This document shows positions 46,099 through 54,376 of a DNA stretch of 64,000 bases, in pieces; the first letter of the stretch is position 1; each line of letters begins with the position of its first letter. The position numbers and the translations under genes were made by a program. Origin of the DNA: Vibrio tapetis subsp. tapetis. Lineage in GTDB: Bacteria > Pseudomonadota > Gammaproteobacteria > Enterobacterales > Vibrionaceae. The notes under the pieces were generated by a model. It did not search any database and had not been told where the DNA came from. It saw only the letters and a list, made by a program, of their open reading frames with translations. The DNA is taken from assembly GCF_900233005.1 (NCBI RefSeq), contig NZ_LT960612.1, positions 1,426,001-1,490,000 on the forward strand, written 5' to 3'.

Positions 46099-47609
46099 AA
46101 CTAATCCTGAAAGCCTTATCTGTCGTTACGGTTATCTTAATACCATCCATCTCAGTGGCGCAAACTTGTCCTTTTGGAGAAGCATCACCTCAACCATCAT
46201 GGATAAGTGATACTGAGTTTAAACAGGAGATGGTATCCGCTGTTGGAGTAGAGCAGTATGACTCATCAGTTCACAGCGATTTTTTTGCCCTACGAAAGCA
46301 ATCAGAAGTACGAGCAAAAAAAGCACTTGCACAACGCTTGAGTGCTTCGATATATCATTCGATATTAAGTAACAAAACGCTATCTCATGGGCAACTAGTT
46401 AAAAAAGGTCAGTCTGTTGTTGAACAAGTAACAGAATTAACAATGCCAGATAGCCGAATTACCGATAGGTGGTTAGATAAAGACAATTGCTTATTATGGA
46501 GCAAAATAGAAGTTGGTAATGATATTGTTACTGAATACGTAGACGAAATCAGCGAAATGGAACAAGAGGTAAATGATACCCTTGAAGTAAGTATCACAAA
46601 GTCGGTAGTAGAGACTCTAAATGCAAAGCAGTTCTATTTGAACTATGATGGTTTTAGTAAAGCTCTTGACCAGCAAGCAATGTTGACCTTTCAAGGTGTT
46701 AGCAAGCCTGCACTTACTTGGATGATTGATAGCGGCTTTGACGTGTTGGAACCCTCATTCGTGCGGTCATACCTTCTTAGTGATGGAATGGCATTGCCTT
46801 ATAATACCAGCTCTATTGAAACTTATATGGCAGAGAAAGACTTAACGGCTGAAAAAATGGCCTATATTGTTCGTGCATTTAAAAAGAGCCAGTATTCAAT
46901 TTTTGATCTAAGAACGCCTATTATTCAGCATGAAGGAAGTAAAAATATTTTCATGGATAGGAATTCGGGTATTAATTTTCTGCAAGAGCAGGGGAATAAA
47001 TTGGATGCTGCATTCGCTTTAGGGCTTCGCTTTAGTAAAGAGCAACCTTATTGGGACTATCCTAAAGTGACTAATGTGTATGAAAATGAAAAATCATTAG
47101 CTACTGGGAATCTTTCACTGTTGCATATTATGACTATTTTTCAACGTACCGAGTTAATTAGGGTTTTACTGGACGAAGGTTTTGACCCGAATGTCGAAGA
47201 TATTAACGGCATGACGCCAGCTCAATATGCAGTAGTGTTTGAAAATGAATCCATTACAAAATTGTATTTAGATAAAAGTAAAAGCCTTAAAGGGGTTTAT
47301 CTTATTGCTGTAAAAAAAGCAATCTATACGAGTAATAAGTATCTTTATCTAATGTCATATGACAAGGGTACGATAGATATTATGACGACAAGTACTGGTG
47401 TGGATTACGAAGGTAAGTTTCTTAAGAAATACAAGAAAGCATTTAAACGTAAAGATCCTAGTAATGTCAAAGCAGCACAAAAATTGATAAAGCAAAGTGT
47501 ACATGCTCTGAATGTTTTTTGGCAAAGTGATAAGTATCATGGCGCTAATCGGTCGTTAACTAAAAATTACTCAGATAGAAACATTAAACGCCTAACTGAT
47601 TTAATATAA
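46095..47609 (+). CDS. Exported LPP20-like/ankyrin-repeat protein B
   Basis: This 504-residue protein is the second paralogue. Its start overlaps the stop of protein A by four bases (ATGA), so translation is coupled. It has a signal peptide (about 1-22, 'LSVVTVILIPSISVA'), an LPP20-like domain with 'PQPSWISDTEF', 'EVRAKKALAQRLSASI' and the shared 'WLDKDNCLLWSKIEV', a helical middle, and ankyrin repeats near 345-400 ('LLHIMTIFQRTELIRVLLDEG', 'MTPAQYAVVFENESITKLYL'). The two paralogues have clearly diverged, as expected if each binds a different partner. The bases are noticeably AT-rich. It closes the operon. Confidence 0.8.
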   Translation: MKLILKALSVVTVILIPSISVAQTCPFGEASPQPSWISDTEFKQEMVSAVGVEQYDSSVHSDFFALRKQSEVRAKKALAQRLSASIYHSILSNKTLSHGQLVKKGQSVVEQVTELTMPDSRITDRWLDKDNCLLWSKIEVGNDIVTEYVDEISEMEQEVNDTLEVSITKSVVETLNAKQFYLNYDGFSKALDQQAMLTFQGVSKPALTWMIDSGFDVLEPSFVRSYLLSDGMALPYNTSSIETYMAEKDLTAEKMAYIVRAFKKSQYSIFDLRTPIIQHEGSKNIFMDRNSGINFLQEQGNKLDAAFALGLRFSKEQPYWDYPKVTNVYENEKSLATGNLSLLHIMTIFQRTELIRVLLDEGFDPNVEDINGMTPAQYAVVFENESITKLYLDKSKSLKGVYLIAVKKAIYTSNKYLYLMSYDKGTIDIMTTSTGVDYEGKFLKKYKKAFKRKDPSNVKAAQKLIKQSVHALNVFWQSDKYHGANRSLTKNYSDRNIKRLTDLI

Positions 47610-47706
47610 TAATTATACCTAAACGTGATGTCGTCATTGTTACCTAATGAGGCATCACTATACCGAGTACTGGTCACTATCCTGATTTCGCAATGATTTT
47701 TTCTTA

Positions 47707-48165
47707 TCAATCATCATCTTGATTAGACAACTTATGCCCTTTAAACACCCATACAGGGCCAATCAATAGAAACGAAATGTCGTCTAAGAAAGACGGCTTT
47801 TTGCCTTCGATTTTATGGCCGATAAACTGAAATACCCACAATACAACAAACAGCCCGATAGACATGTCTAATATTGGAGCCTGTTCGTCGCTGAGAACGG
47901 CCACGATACCGATACAAACTGTGCTGTAGGCAGCCATCATCAAAAAAGTAATAACCGAAAGCAAAGCGTAAAAAGTTAACACAGGCGCAAGAGCGATGAA
48001 TACCCAGTTCAAAGTGATGCCGAATAAGTTAAAGCTCGGAATACTCCATATCAGCCCAACGATAGAAAGATAGATCCCAGGTACTGCAATCGTGTGAATG
48101 CGTTTGTTCGCTGGGTTTTGGTGGCTTTCTGCGTAAGCCGCTAGCCATTGTTCTTGGGTACGCAT
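47707..48165 (-). CDS. DUF962/Mpo1-like membrane protein
   Basis: This 152-residue protein has about four membrane segments and the Mpo1 family marks 'SHQNPANKRIHTIAVPGI' near the N-terminus and 'FQFIGHKIEGKKPSFLDDI' near the C-terminus, where conserved His residues would bind iron. Yeast Mpo1 is a dioxygenase that shortens 2-hydroxy fatty acids by one carbon; whether the bacterial form does so is not established. It is a single gene, convergent with the five-gene cassette. Confidence 0.88.
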   Translation of the reverse strand: MRTQEQWLAAYAESHQNPANKRIHTIAVPGIYLSIVGLIWSIPSFNLFGITLNWVFIALAPVLTFYALLSVITFLMMAAYSTVCIGIVAVLSDEQAPILDMSIGLFVVLWVFQFIGHKIEGKKPSFLDDISFLLIGPVWVFKGHKLSNQDDD

Positions 48166-48414
48166 AATCTAATATCGCTCTCATTTATCTGTTTTATTTA
48201 AATAAAGTTGGCAGTAATAGCGGCATAAATCAAATAATGATGGTTAGGATCCGGTTTTGTTTTCTTGTCATGTGCACCCCGTCATATCCTATCGATCATT
48301 TACGAAATTAAAGGTTACTGGCATATGCTAATTATTGTGTGGTGCAACATCATAATTGGCGTATGCTAGTAACGATAGAATGTAACAACAATGAATTTAA
48401 GAAGGAGGCTATTA

Positions 48415-48726
48415 ATGGCAAGGCCCAAAAAATGTCGACGTGTTTGCGGAAGACCTGCGCACAGTTGCTTTAAGCCAAATGGCGTTCCAATGAATCAACT
48501 AAAGCAGGTTGAATTATTATCAGAAGAGTTTGAAGCCTTGCGATTGGCAGACCAGCTTGATTTAAGCCAGCAAGAAGCGGCTGACCAAATGGGGGTCTCG
48601 AGGCAAACATTTGGCAATATCGTCAAGAAAGCCCGCTTCAAAGTCGCGACGTGTTTAGTTGAAGGTAATGCATTGGTCTTAGCAGAGCCGATGACACAAG
48701 AATCGAACGAAGTAATAGGAGAATAA
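48415..48726 (+). CDS. DUF134 (UPF0251) DNA-binding-like protein
   Basis: This ~103-residue protein begins at ATG 48415 with a perfect AAGGAGG six bases upstream. It shows 'RPKKCRRVCGRP' and an HTH-like region 'EALRLADQLDLSQQEAADQMGVSRQTFGNIV', the DUF134 signature, which resembles a sigma-factor region 4 HTH. It should bind DNA. The N-terminal Cys pair may bind metal. It is the first of three genes (DUF134, NifX-like, NqrM-like), so it may regulate them. Confidence 0.92.
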   Translation: MARPKKCRRVCGRPAHSCFKPNGVPMNQLKQVELLSEEFEALRLADQLDLSQQEAADQMGVSRQTFGNIVKKARFKVATCLVEGNALVLAEPMTQESNEVIGE

Positions 48727-48728
48727 CT

Positions 48729-49199
48729 ATGTATGCGATCCCTTACCAAAATGATCGAATCGCTGGGCATTTTAGCAAAGCAGCCCAAATATTGTTTATT
48801 GAAGACGGGCATTTTCAGCTAATAGATAATCCCGCGGTGGCAAGTGTAACCTGTAGTGGAAAAAAATCCTTGGTGGCGTTACTGAAGCAGCAAAAAGTGA
48901 CAAAACTTGTGGTTCGTAATATTGGCCAGCGAATGCTTGCGAAACTGTTTGAAGCCGATATTCGAGTTTTTCATGCTCCTGCGCGCATGCCCGTTGAACA
49001 AGTGCTTACGTGTGAATTAAGTGAACTGACCAATATTTCACAAGCACGGGAGTCAGTGAATGCTAAATCTGGTGGTTGCGGTAAACACGGAGGAGGCTGC
49101 TCGCATACCAATAAGCAAGAATCGTTGATCGAAGCGGCAGACAGGCTATGCACAATGATGGTTCGTTCGATTGGACCTAACAATCAATCTAAATCATAG
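48729..49199 (+). CDS. NifX/NifB-type dinitrogenase cofactor domain protein
   Basis: This 156-residue protein has the NifX-like domain (about 1-110): 'YAIPYQNDRIAGHFSKAAQI', 'LVVRNIGQRMLAKLFEADIRVF'. Family members carry Fe-S or FeMo cofactor precursors. The C-terminal 45 residues are Gly/Cys/His-rich ('SGGCGKHGGGCSH'), a likely metal-binding tail. The genome region has no nitrogenase genes, so a role in iron-sulphur or other metal trafficking is more likely. It starts 2 bases after the DUF134 stop. Confidence 0.88.
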   Translation: MYAIPYQNDRIAGHFSKAAQILFIEDGHFQLIDNPAVASVTCSGKKSLVALLKQQKVTKLVVRNIGQRMLAKLFEADIRVFHAPARMPVEQVLTCELSELTNISQARESVNAKSGGCGKHGGGCSHTNKQESLIEAADRLCTMMVRSIGPNNQSKS

Positions 49200-49210
49200 A
49201 TAGAGAGTAA

Positions 49211-49426
49211 ATGATGGCAACGTTACTGGTTACTTTTGGCGTATTCCTATTGGTTATAGTGTTAATGGCAATAGGAGTATTGATGGGAAGAAAGTCGATT
49301 GCTGGAAGCTGCGGTGGGCTTAATAATGTCGGTATTGAAAAAGAGTGTAATTGCGAAGTAACTTGCGACAGCCATCGTTTGTATCAGATCTCTGAGCCTA
49401 GCGTTAAATATAAAATCAACGAATAA
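49211..49426 (+). CDS. nqrM: NqrM-like Na+-NQR maturation protein
   Basis: NqrM is a small membrane protein that helps insert iron into Na+-translocating NADH:quinone reductase. This 71-residue homologue has one membrane segment (about 4-26) and the Cys pattern 'KSIAGSCGGLNNVGIEKE' plus 'CNCEVTC' (Cys34, 46, 48, 52). The family normally lies at the end of the nqr operon. Here it sits behind DUF134 and a NifX-like gene, 11 bases after the latter, away from nqr genes. It could be a second copy or a relocated one. Confidence 0.85.
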   Translation: MMATLLVTFGVFLLVIVLMAIGVLMGRKSIAGSCGGLNNVGIEKECNCEVTCDSHRLYQISEPSVKYKINE

Positions 49427-49506
49427 ATAGCGTTATGCCAACTTCTTTAGCTGTGATATTGTCTGCCCATTATTGATATTAGAAATTAGATAGCAGGTCG
49501 TAACCC

Positions 49507-50103
49507 ATGCGCGCGTTTGTTTTAAGAGCTCGTTCCGCTCCAACGGACAGTGAACAATTCCTAGCCTCAGTAGGACAAGAAGCTCACGTAGAAATATTGG
49601 CTCACACTTTGATGAATACGATCTTTGTTGCGCAGTCTCATCGTGACGATGTTATCGTTTATTTGGTATTAGAGAGTACCAAGGATTACTCAAGAACCAT
49701 CTGCTTCAAGCCGAGCGAAATCAGTAATTTTGGTGGGTTTCACGAGCAGGCTTTGCTTAAGAAAATTGCAGGGGCGTTAACGCTTTCTGTGGGTATGACC
49801 AAAGAGCAAACGCGTCAGGTTGAAGACGGTATTACGGTTCAAACCATTAGCTTCGAGAAGTTGATTCAAGAGTTAGCGGAAGATTACAACATCTACATGA
49901 TGGATAAAAAAGGCACTCACATTCGTGAACAGGCGTTTGAAGGCGACTCGTGCTTTTTACTTACCGACCACATTCCAATGCCGAAAAAGAGCTTTAACAG
50001 TTTAAAACGCTTAGGAACACAAAAAATCAGCTTAGGCCCTAAGATGTTATTTGCCTCTCAATGCGTGGTTCTGATTCAAAATGAGTTGGATATGCGTGAG
50101 TAA
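49507..50103 (+). CDS. trmY: tRNA pseudouridine(54) N1-methyltransferase TrmY-like
   Basis: This 198-residue SPOUT-type methyltransferase shows the family start 'MRAFVLRARSAPTDSEQFLAS' and 'DVIVYLVLESTKDYSRTI', the SAM-knot region near 'KKSFNSLKRLGTQKISLGPKMLFASQC', and DUF358 length. The archaeal enzyme methylates Psi54 of tRNA; Vibrio homologues are known by sequence, and their RNA target is not proven to me. It stands 80 bases after nqrM and has its own terminator. Confidence 0.9.
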   Translation: MRAFVLRARSAPTDSEQFLASVGQEAHVEILAHTLMNTIFVAQSHRDDVIVYLVLESTKDYSRTICFKPSEISNFGGFHEQALLKKIAGALTLSVGMTKEQTRQVEDGITVQTISFEKLIQELAEDYNIYMMDKKGTHIREQAFEGDSCFLLTDHIPMPKKSFNSLKRLGTQKISLGPKMLFASQCVVLIQNELDMRE

Positions 50104-50138
50104 GTAACCTCGTGACTAAAGATTTATAATGATGAAAA

Positions 50139-50167
50139 AGCCTTCATTGTCGTGAAGGCTTTTTTTG
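50139..50167 (+). terminator. Rho-independent terminator after trmY
   Basis: AGCCTTCA (50139-50146) pairs with TGAAGGCT (50153-50160) over a 6-nt loop, followed by seven T (50161-50167). Confidence 0.9.
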
Positions 50168-50235
50168 TGCGTGTCGTTCTTCGTTTTTTAATTAAGGGAT
50201 TAATAACGGCAAGATAGATAAGAGCGTCAGCAGCC

Positions 50236-50793
50236 CTAATGAAACTGAAAATGCTCTTTTTTTCTCGATGTGTCCAGTTTTTTGCTAATTCCTCGACCTA
50301 GAAACGCCCAGCTGGCATTGGCTATCAGCCCGAATAAGGTAAAAGCGACAATAATCACCATGACGGAGAACCAATAGTCATTGGGCAGAGTATATCCACT
50401 GATTAAAGCCAGGCAGGCCATCCATGCCTTTATGTTGCCAACTTGAAAAAAAGAGGCTTGTATCAAAGTAAGAGGTGTCGCGGATCCTGATGTGCTATCG
50501 AACCGGCTAGTAAACACCAGCTTCACTACTAACCAAAGCATATAACTGGCACCGAGATATCGAAGTATTTGATGCCAAGTCGGGTGTTGTTGTAAGGCGA
50601 CGGCAACACCGCTTGCACAGAGAAGCAGCAGACCAATAATGCCTAGTCTTATTCCCAGTAGGTGATAGACCGATTTCCGTACCCCAAATTGTGCTCCCGA
50701 ACTCGCAAGTAGAAAGTTGTTCGGGCCCGGTGTAAAAGCGGTAACAAATGCGAGCAAACTCATCGCAGGTAAAATATCGAAGATAGTGTTCAT
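50236..50793 (-). CDS. LysE-family amino-acid exporter
   Basis: This 185-residue inner-membrane protein has about six hydrophobic segments and the LysE motif 'FTPGPNNFLLASSGAQFG'. The usual family length is ~200-210, so it is slightly short, ending in a basic 'DTSRKKEHFQFH'. It is divergent from a PdxR/MocR-type regulator, a common pairing for amino-acid exporters. AAGGAA lies seven bases before the ATG. Confidence 0.92.
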   Translation of the reverse strand: MNTIFDILPAMSLLAFVTAFTPGPNNFLLASSGAQFGVRKSVYHLLGIRLGIIGLLLLCASGVAVALQQHPTWHQILRYLGASYMLWLVVKLVFTSRFDSTSGSATPLTLIQASFFQVGNIKAWMACLALISGYTLPNDYWFSVMVIIVAFTLFGLIANASWAFLGRGISKKLDTSRKKEHFQFH

Positions 50794-50942
50794 GAAGATT
50801 CCTTGTTTTCTTACACCCTAACCAATTTCTTTTTGCTCTCCCTAGGCTTAATGCGTCACCATGACAATAATGTTGTTTGCTTTTTTTAAGTGCCTAGCTA
50901 CTCTGTTATCTATATTCAATTGTATCCGCCAAGAGGGGCACA

Positions 50943-52323
50943 ATGTTTAAGCCAGAAATAGAAGGCCGAACTGGGCATAAGTACATTGCTTTGGCTGATG
51001 CTTTTGCTGAAGCGATCGAAAGCGGGGAATTAGAGGCCGGGAGCAAGCTTCCCCCCACAAAGGATTTTGTCATACAAAATTGGTGTTACAGTTGGCACGG
51101 TCACCCGAGCGTATCAGGAGTTGTTAAGGCGCGATTTGGTGGAACCAAAAGTTGGCAGTGGTACCTACGTAAAAGATCGTGAGAGCGAACATCATGGGTA
51201 CTATTATCCCGTTGCACCGAGGGAGGGTATTGATATGGCCATATGCCGTCCTCTGTTGGTTAATCAACAAAGCCACTTTCACGACAGTTTATTGCAATTG
51301 GCGCAAGAGCCGATCGCGCAGAATGCGGTGCTAGGTTATCACAGTGCAGCCGGGCTGCATGGGCATAGTCAAGTGTTACGCTCTTGGTTATCGGAGAAGT
51401 GGCAGCACGATATCGATAGCAGAAGACTATGTTGGACCTACGGCGGGCAGCATGGATTGTCGGCGATAATACAAGGTATGACTCGGCCTTCAGATGTGAT
51501 TCTAGTTGAAGGCCTTTGTTACGCTGAATTTGTTCATGCCTGCCAACAAAGTGAACGCAAAGTCGTACCGATTAAGCTTGATGAATATGGCGTAGTACCA
51601 GAAGACTTACATTTGCAGTGTCAGCGACACAGCCCGAAACTGTTGTATTTAACGGCTGCAGTTCAAAACCCTACCTGCGTGCAATTAAATGATAGCCGAC
51701 GCCTACAGGTCATTGAAATATGCCGAAGGTTTGGCGTGATGATCATTGAAGATGATGTGTTGTACTGTCCTCCAGAAAATAGAAAGTCGCCTTTGATCGC
51801 CATCGCGCCAGACATCACTATCTATGTTGGTAGCTTTTCTAAGTATTTTTCTGGTGGTATCCGAGTTGGTTTTCTCATCTTTCCCTTGGCACTGCAATTG
51901 GCGTTGCAAAAGTCTTTACGAGCAAGCTGTATGAATGTGAGCCCGTTGCTGGTGGACTTAGTCTGTCGTTGGTTGTCGAATGGAGCAATGAATGCCGTTG
52001 ATGAGGAGATTGCTCAGGAGTTAAAAGCGCGGTATCGAATATTTGAAACGTTCTTTCCGCATCAAGCACAACATGCAATTGCTGGGTTTAATGTATGGCT
52101 GGAGTTACCAGCCCCGCTTAACAGTGCGTCGTTTCGTGAACAATTAGCAGAAGAGGGCGTTCATGTTCGGGAGGCAGAGTTGTTTGCTGTTGGTCACCAT
52201 ATCATCCCACCGTGCGTGAGACTGTCTTTAACTGGGCCAACAAGCCGCAGTCAACTCAAGGAGGGGTTAAGGATCATATACGATGCGATTCATTCTGATA
52301 CAACAACCTGTTTAATTGAATGA
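50943..52323 (+). pseudogene. PdxR/MocR-type regulator, frameshifted
   Basis: This GntR-type HTH joined to an aminotransferase fold would regulate the divergent LysE exporter using PLP or an amino acid. The HTH (about 5-75) breaks at a C6 run (51051-51056): in the first phase the protein stops at 51182, while the second phase from 51057 gives 'QRILSYKIGVTVGTVTRAYQELLRRD' and continues to 52323. Removing one C restores 'SKLPPQRILSYK', the normal family sequence. The aminotransferase part has 'YVGSFSKYFSGGIRVGFL' with the PLP Lys. Either a real slippage mutation or a homopolymer error. Confidence 0.88.
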
Positions 52324-52330
52324 TACCTGT

Positions 52331-53023
52331 TTAACTGAGTGATGCTATGGCTTCGGTCACTCCCATATCAGGGCTACTTAAGATAGGAATCGACTTGGTA
52401 AAATAAGCACTGCAACCCGCCATTGAAGCTTGAGCCAGCACAATGATGTCGGCGTCGATAGCTAAGATATTGAGGTAGCGAGCAATGGATTGATGATATT
52501 TTTCCATGTCGCCTTGTTCAAAATGAGTCCAAGCGTCAGGTACAACAGAGTGGGTAATATCGACGTCCTTATTTGCCTTTTGCGCTGAATTCCGAATTAG
52601 ATCCATGGTTGGTCTAATGGTACTTTTCAGCGCAGCCGCCACTAAAATCCTATTGCCATCTTGTACTGCTTTGTCTGCCATTGCGCGATCAATTCGTTTT
52701 ACGATAGACCGATTTAAGCCGTTGAAATCTTCAGCGATGCCACCGATGGATGAACAGGTACAGACGACCATACGGGCATTTTGACTAAGAGCGTCGATCG
52801 TATTGAACATTGCCGACTTTAAGTCGTCATCGATGCCTAGGTTTATCGCATGAGTTAAGAATGCTTCTTTAACGGTGTGGCTTATCGTTAATGACGAATT
52901 TTTCTTTTTTGCGAGTGCGTCAAAGGTATTAACGTGTACATCTCCGGTGTGCAGAAAAGCAATATCCACTTGTTTTTCAGGCATTATTTGTACGGTTAAA
53001 TTGTCCATAAAGTCTTTATCCAT
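52331..53023 (-). CDS. Asp/Glu racemase-like protein
   Basis: This 230-residue protein belongs to the Asp/Glu/hydantoin racemase superfamily. The two catalytic-type Cys motifs are 'VVCTCSSIGGIAED' and 'QASMAGCSAYF', and 'DIAFLHTGDVHVNTFDAL' fits the N-terminal strand. Members invert amino-acid or hydantoin stereocentres. The gene converges on the PdxR-like regulator with a 7-base gap and lies beside a LysR gene that it parallels. Start is uncertain (a Met five codons in is also possible). Confidence 0.82.
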   Translation of the reverse strand: MDKDFMDNLTVQIMPEKQVDIAFLHTGDVHVNTFDALAKKKNSSLTISHTVKEAFLTHAINLGIDDDLKSAMFNTIDALSQNARMVVCTCSSIGGIAEDFNGLNRSIVKRIDRAMADKAVQDGNRILVAAALKSTIRPTMDLIRNSAQKANKDVDITHSVVPDAWTHFEQGDMEKYHQSIARYLNILAIDADIIVLAQASMAGCSAYFTKSIPILSSPDMGVTEAIASLS

Positions 53024-53089
53024 CTCGTTCTAGAATCAAAAAAAACAACTAAAATTAGGCTATGATAATCTGGCTACGTCAGTAGAGAG

Positions 53090-53962
53090 TTACTCAAATG
53101 CTGAGCGTATATTTTCCAACACAAATTGGTGGATACTGTTAGCAGGCTGATTTTTAGGCCAAATAACGTCATATTGCATTTGCATTTGAGTTCGTACGAA
53201 ATCAGGAGCCAGTGTGACCAATCCAGTACGATTGTGCTCTGACGTTCGACTCAAAAATGCCCAACCTACACCTGCTCTCAAAAGTTCAGCGATATTGCTG
53301 TGTCCGTTACTTTCGCAAATCGTTGGGGACATTTTAACGGCACTGACAAGCGGGTTACTTTGCATGATCGAAGAGCTGATGACTTGTGCGTGAGCCATTA
53401 AGTCATCATTAGTTATTTGCTTTTTATTCGCGAGAGGATGCTTTTGACCGCAAACGATGTCTAACTTTAAGTGGCCAACGGCTTTAAATTCGTAAACTTG
53501 GCTGTTGCCTTCAAGGCTTGGGGTGATGCCGATATCGACTTCTTGGGTCAGTATTTTCTCAAAGATGTCTTGGGTCTGTAGGGTGAGCACCGTTAATTTT
53601 AGGTGAGGCCATTTTTGTTGTAGCTGAAAAATTAAGTCGGAGAAGGGGCCCAACCCCGCATCTTCATCAATGGCAACCGTCAAGGCTGCCGGAATGCCCA
53701 TAGAGAGCTGCAACGCATTTCGGCTAAATCGCTCGATACTATCGACGGCTACCTTAGCCCCATCGTACAAATTCAAACCTGCTTCCGTTAATTGTGGGTA
53801 CTTGCCATTTCTATCGAACAACAAAACCCCAAGCTCATCTTCAAGTCGTGCGATATTACCACTCACTGTCGCCAGGTGTTTACCAAGCAGTCGCCCGGCG
53901 GCACTAAATGATCCCGTGTCGGCAGCGGCAATAAAGCACTTAAGTAAATCAGGTTTGATCAT
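53090..53962 (-). CDS. LysR-family transcription regulator
   Basis: This 290-residue regulator has the LysR HTH at about 1-60 ('FIAAADTGSFSAAGRLLGKHLATVSGNIARLEDELG') and an effector domain with 'EVDIGITPSLEG' and 'ELLRAGVGWAFLSR'. It lies between the racemase-like gene and an ArsR gene, all on the minus strand. Its start is 3 bases after the ArsR stop, so they are co-transcribed. Its target is not clear. Confidence 0.92.
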   Translation of the reverse strand: MIKPDLLKCFIAAADTGSFSAAGRLLGKHLATVSGNIARLEDELGVLLFDRNGKYPQLTEAGLNLYDGAKVAVDSIERFSRNALQLSMGIPAALTVAIDEDAGLGPFSDLIFQLQQKWPHLKLTVLTLQTQDIFEKILTQEVDIGITPSLEGNSQVYEFKAVGHLKLDIVCGQKHPLANKKQITNDDLMAHAQVISSSIMQSNPLVSAVKMSPTICESNGHSNIAELLRAGVGWAFLSRTSEHNRTGLVTLAPDFVRTQMQMQYDVIWPKNQPANSIHQFVLENIRSAFE

Positions 53963-53965
53963 GTG

Positions 53966-54268
53966 TTAGTCCTTTGTTTGGCTTTCGTCTGCGCAGCACT
54001 CGTCTTGTAAAAAACCGATGACAGAGGCAAGTTTGTCGTATTCCGCAACGCAATATAACGTTCTGCCTTCTCTACGCTGGGTAATCAGGTTGGCTGATAC
54101 TAAACTTGAGATGTGATGAGACAAGGTCGAACCGGGAATGTCCAATTTTTCTTGTAACCCACCTACAGCGATACCTTGAAACCCTGCACGTACTACGCTT
54201 TTGTAGATCGTTAATCTTGTTGGATGTCCTAATTCTTTTAGCGCTTTAGCGATGATTTCGATTGCCAT
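53966..54268 (-). CDS. ArsR-family repressor
   Basis: This 100-residue winged-HTH protein reads 'KALKELGHPTRLTIYKSVV' and 'LDIPGSTLSHHISSLVSANLI', and ends with 'ECCADE', a vicinal Cys pair that could bind a metalloid. It is divergent from the DUF318-type permease and two near-identical operators lie between them, so it should repress both directions. Confidence 0.9.
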   Translation of the reverse strand: MAIEIIAKALKELGHPTRLTIYKSVVRAGFQGIAVGGLQEKLDIPGSTLSHHISSLVSANLITQRREGRTLYCVAEYDKLASVIGFLQDECCADESQTKD

Positions 54269-54288
54269 CAGTATTACCTCGTTAGATT

Positions 54289-54313
54289 ATATTTCGATAT
54301 TACTGGAAATAAC
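54289..54313. repeat. ArsR-type operator copy 1
   Basis: A 25-bp element beginning ATATTTCGATATTACTGG. It contains ATTTC and GAAAT as inverted half sites. Identical but for one base to the copy at 54338-54362, 49 bp away. Confidence 0.8.
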
Positions 54314-54337
54314 TTGATCCTTCCATGATTAAGGAAT

Positions 54338-54362
54338 ATATTTCGATAGTACTGGAAATAAC
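54338..54362. repeat. ArsR-type operator copy 2
   Basis: The second copy, with G in place of T at one position (CGATAGTACTGG). It ends 14 bases before the permease ATG and overlaps its likely ribosome site region. Confidence 0.8.
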
Positions 54363-54376
54363 GAAAGGTTAAATTT

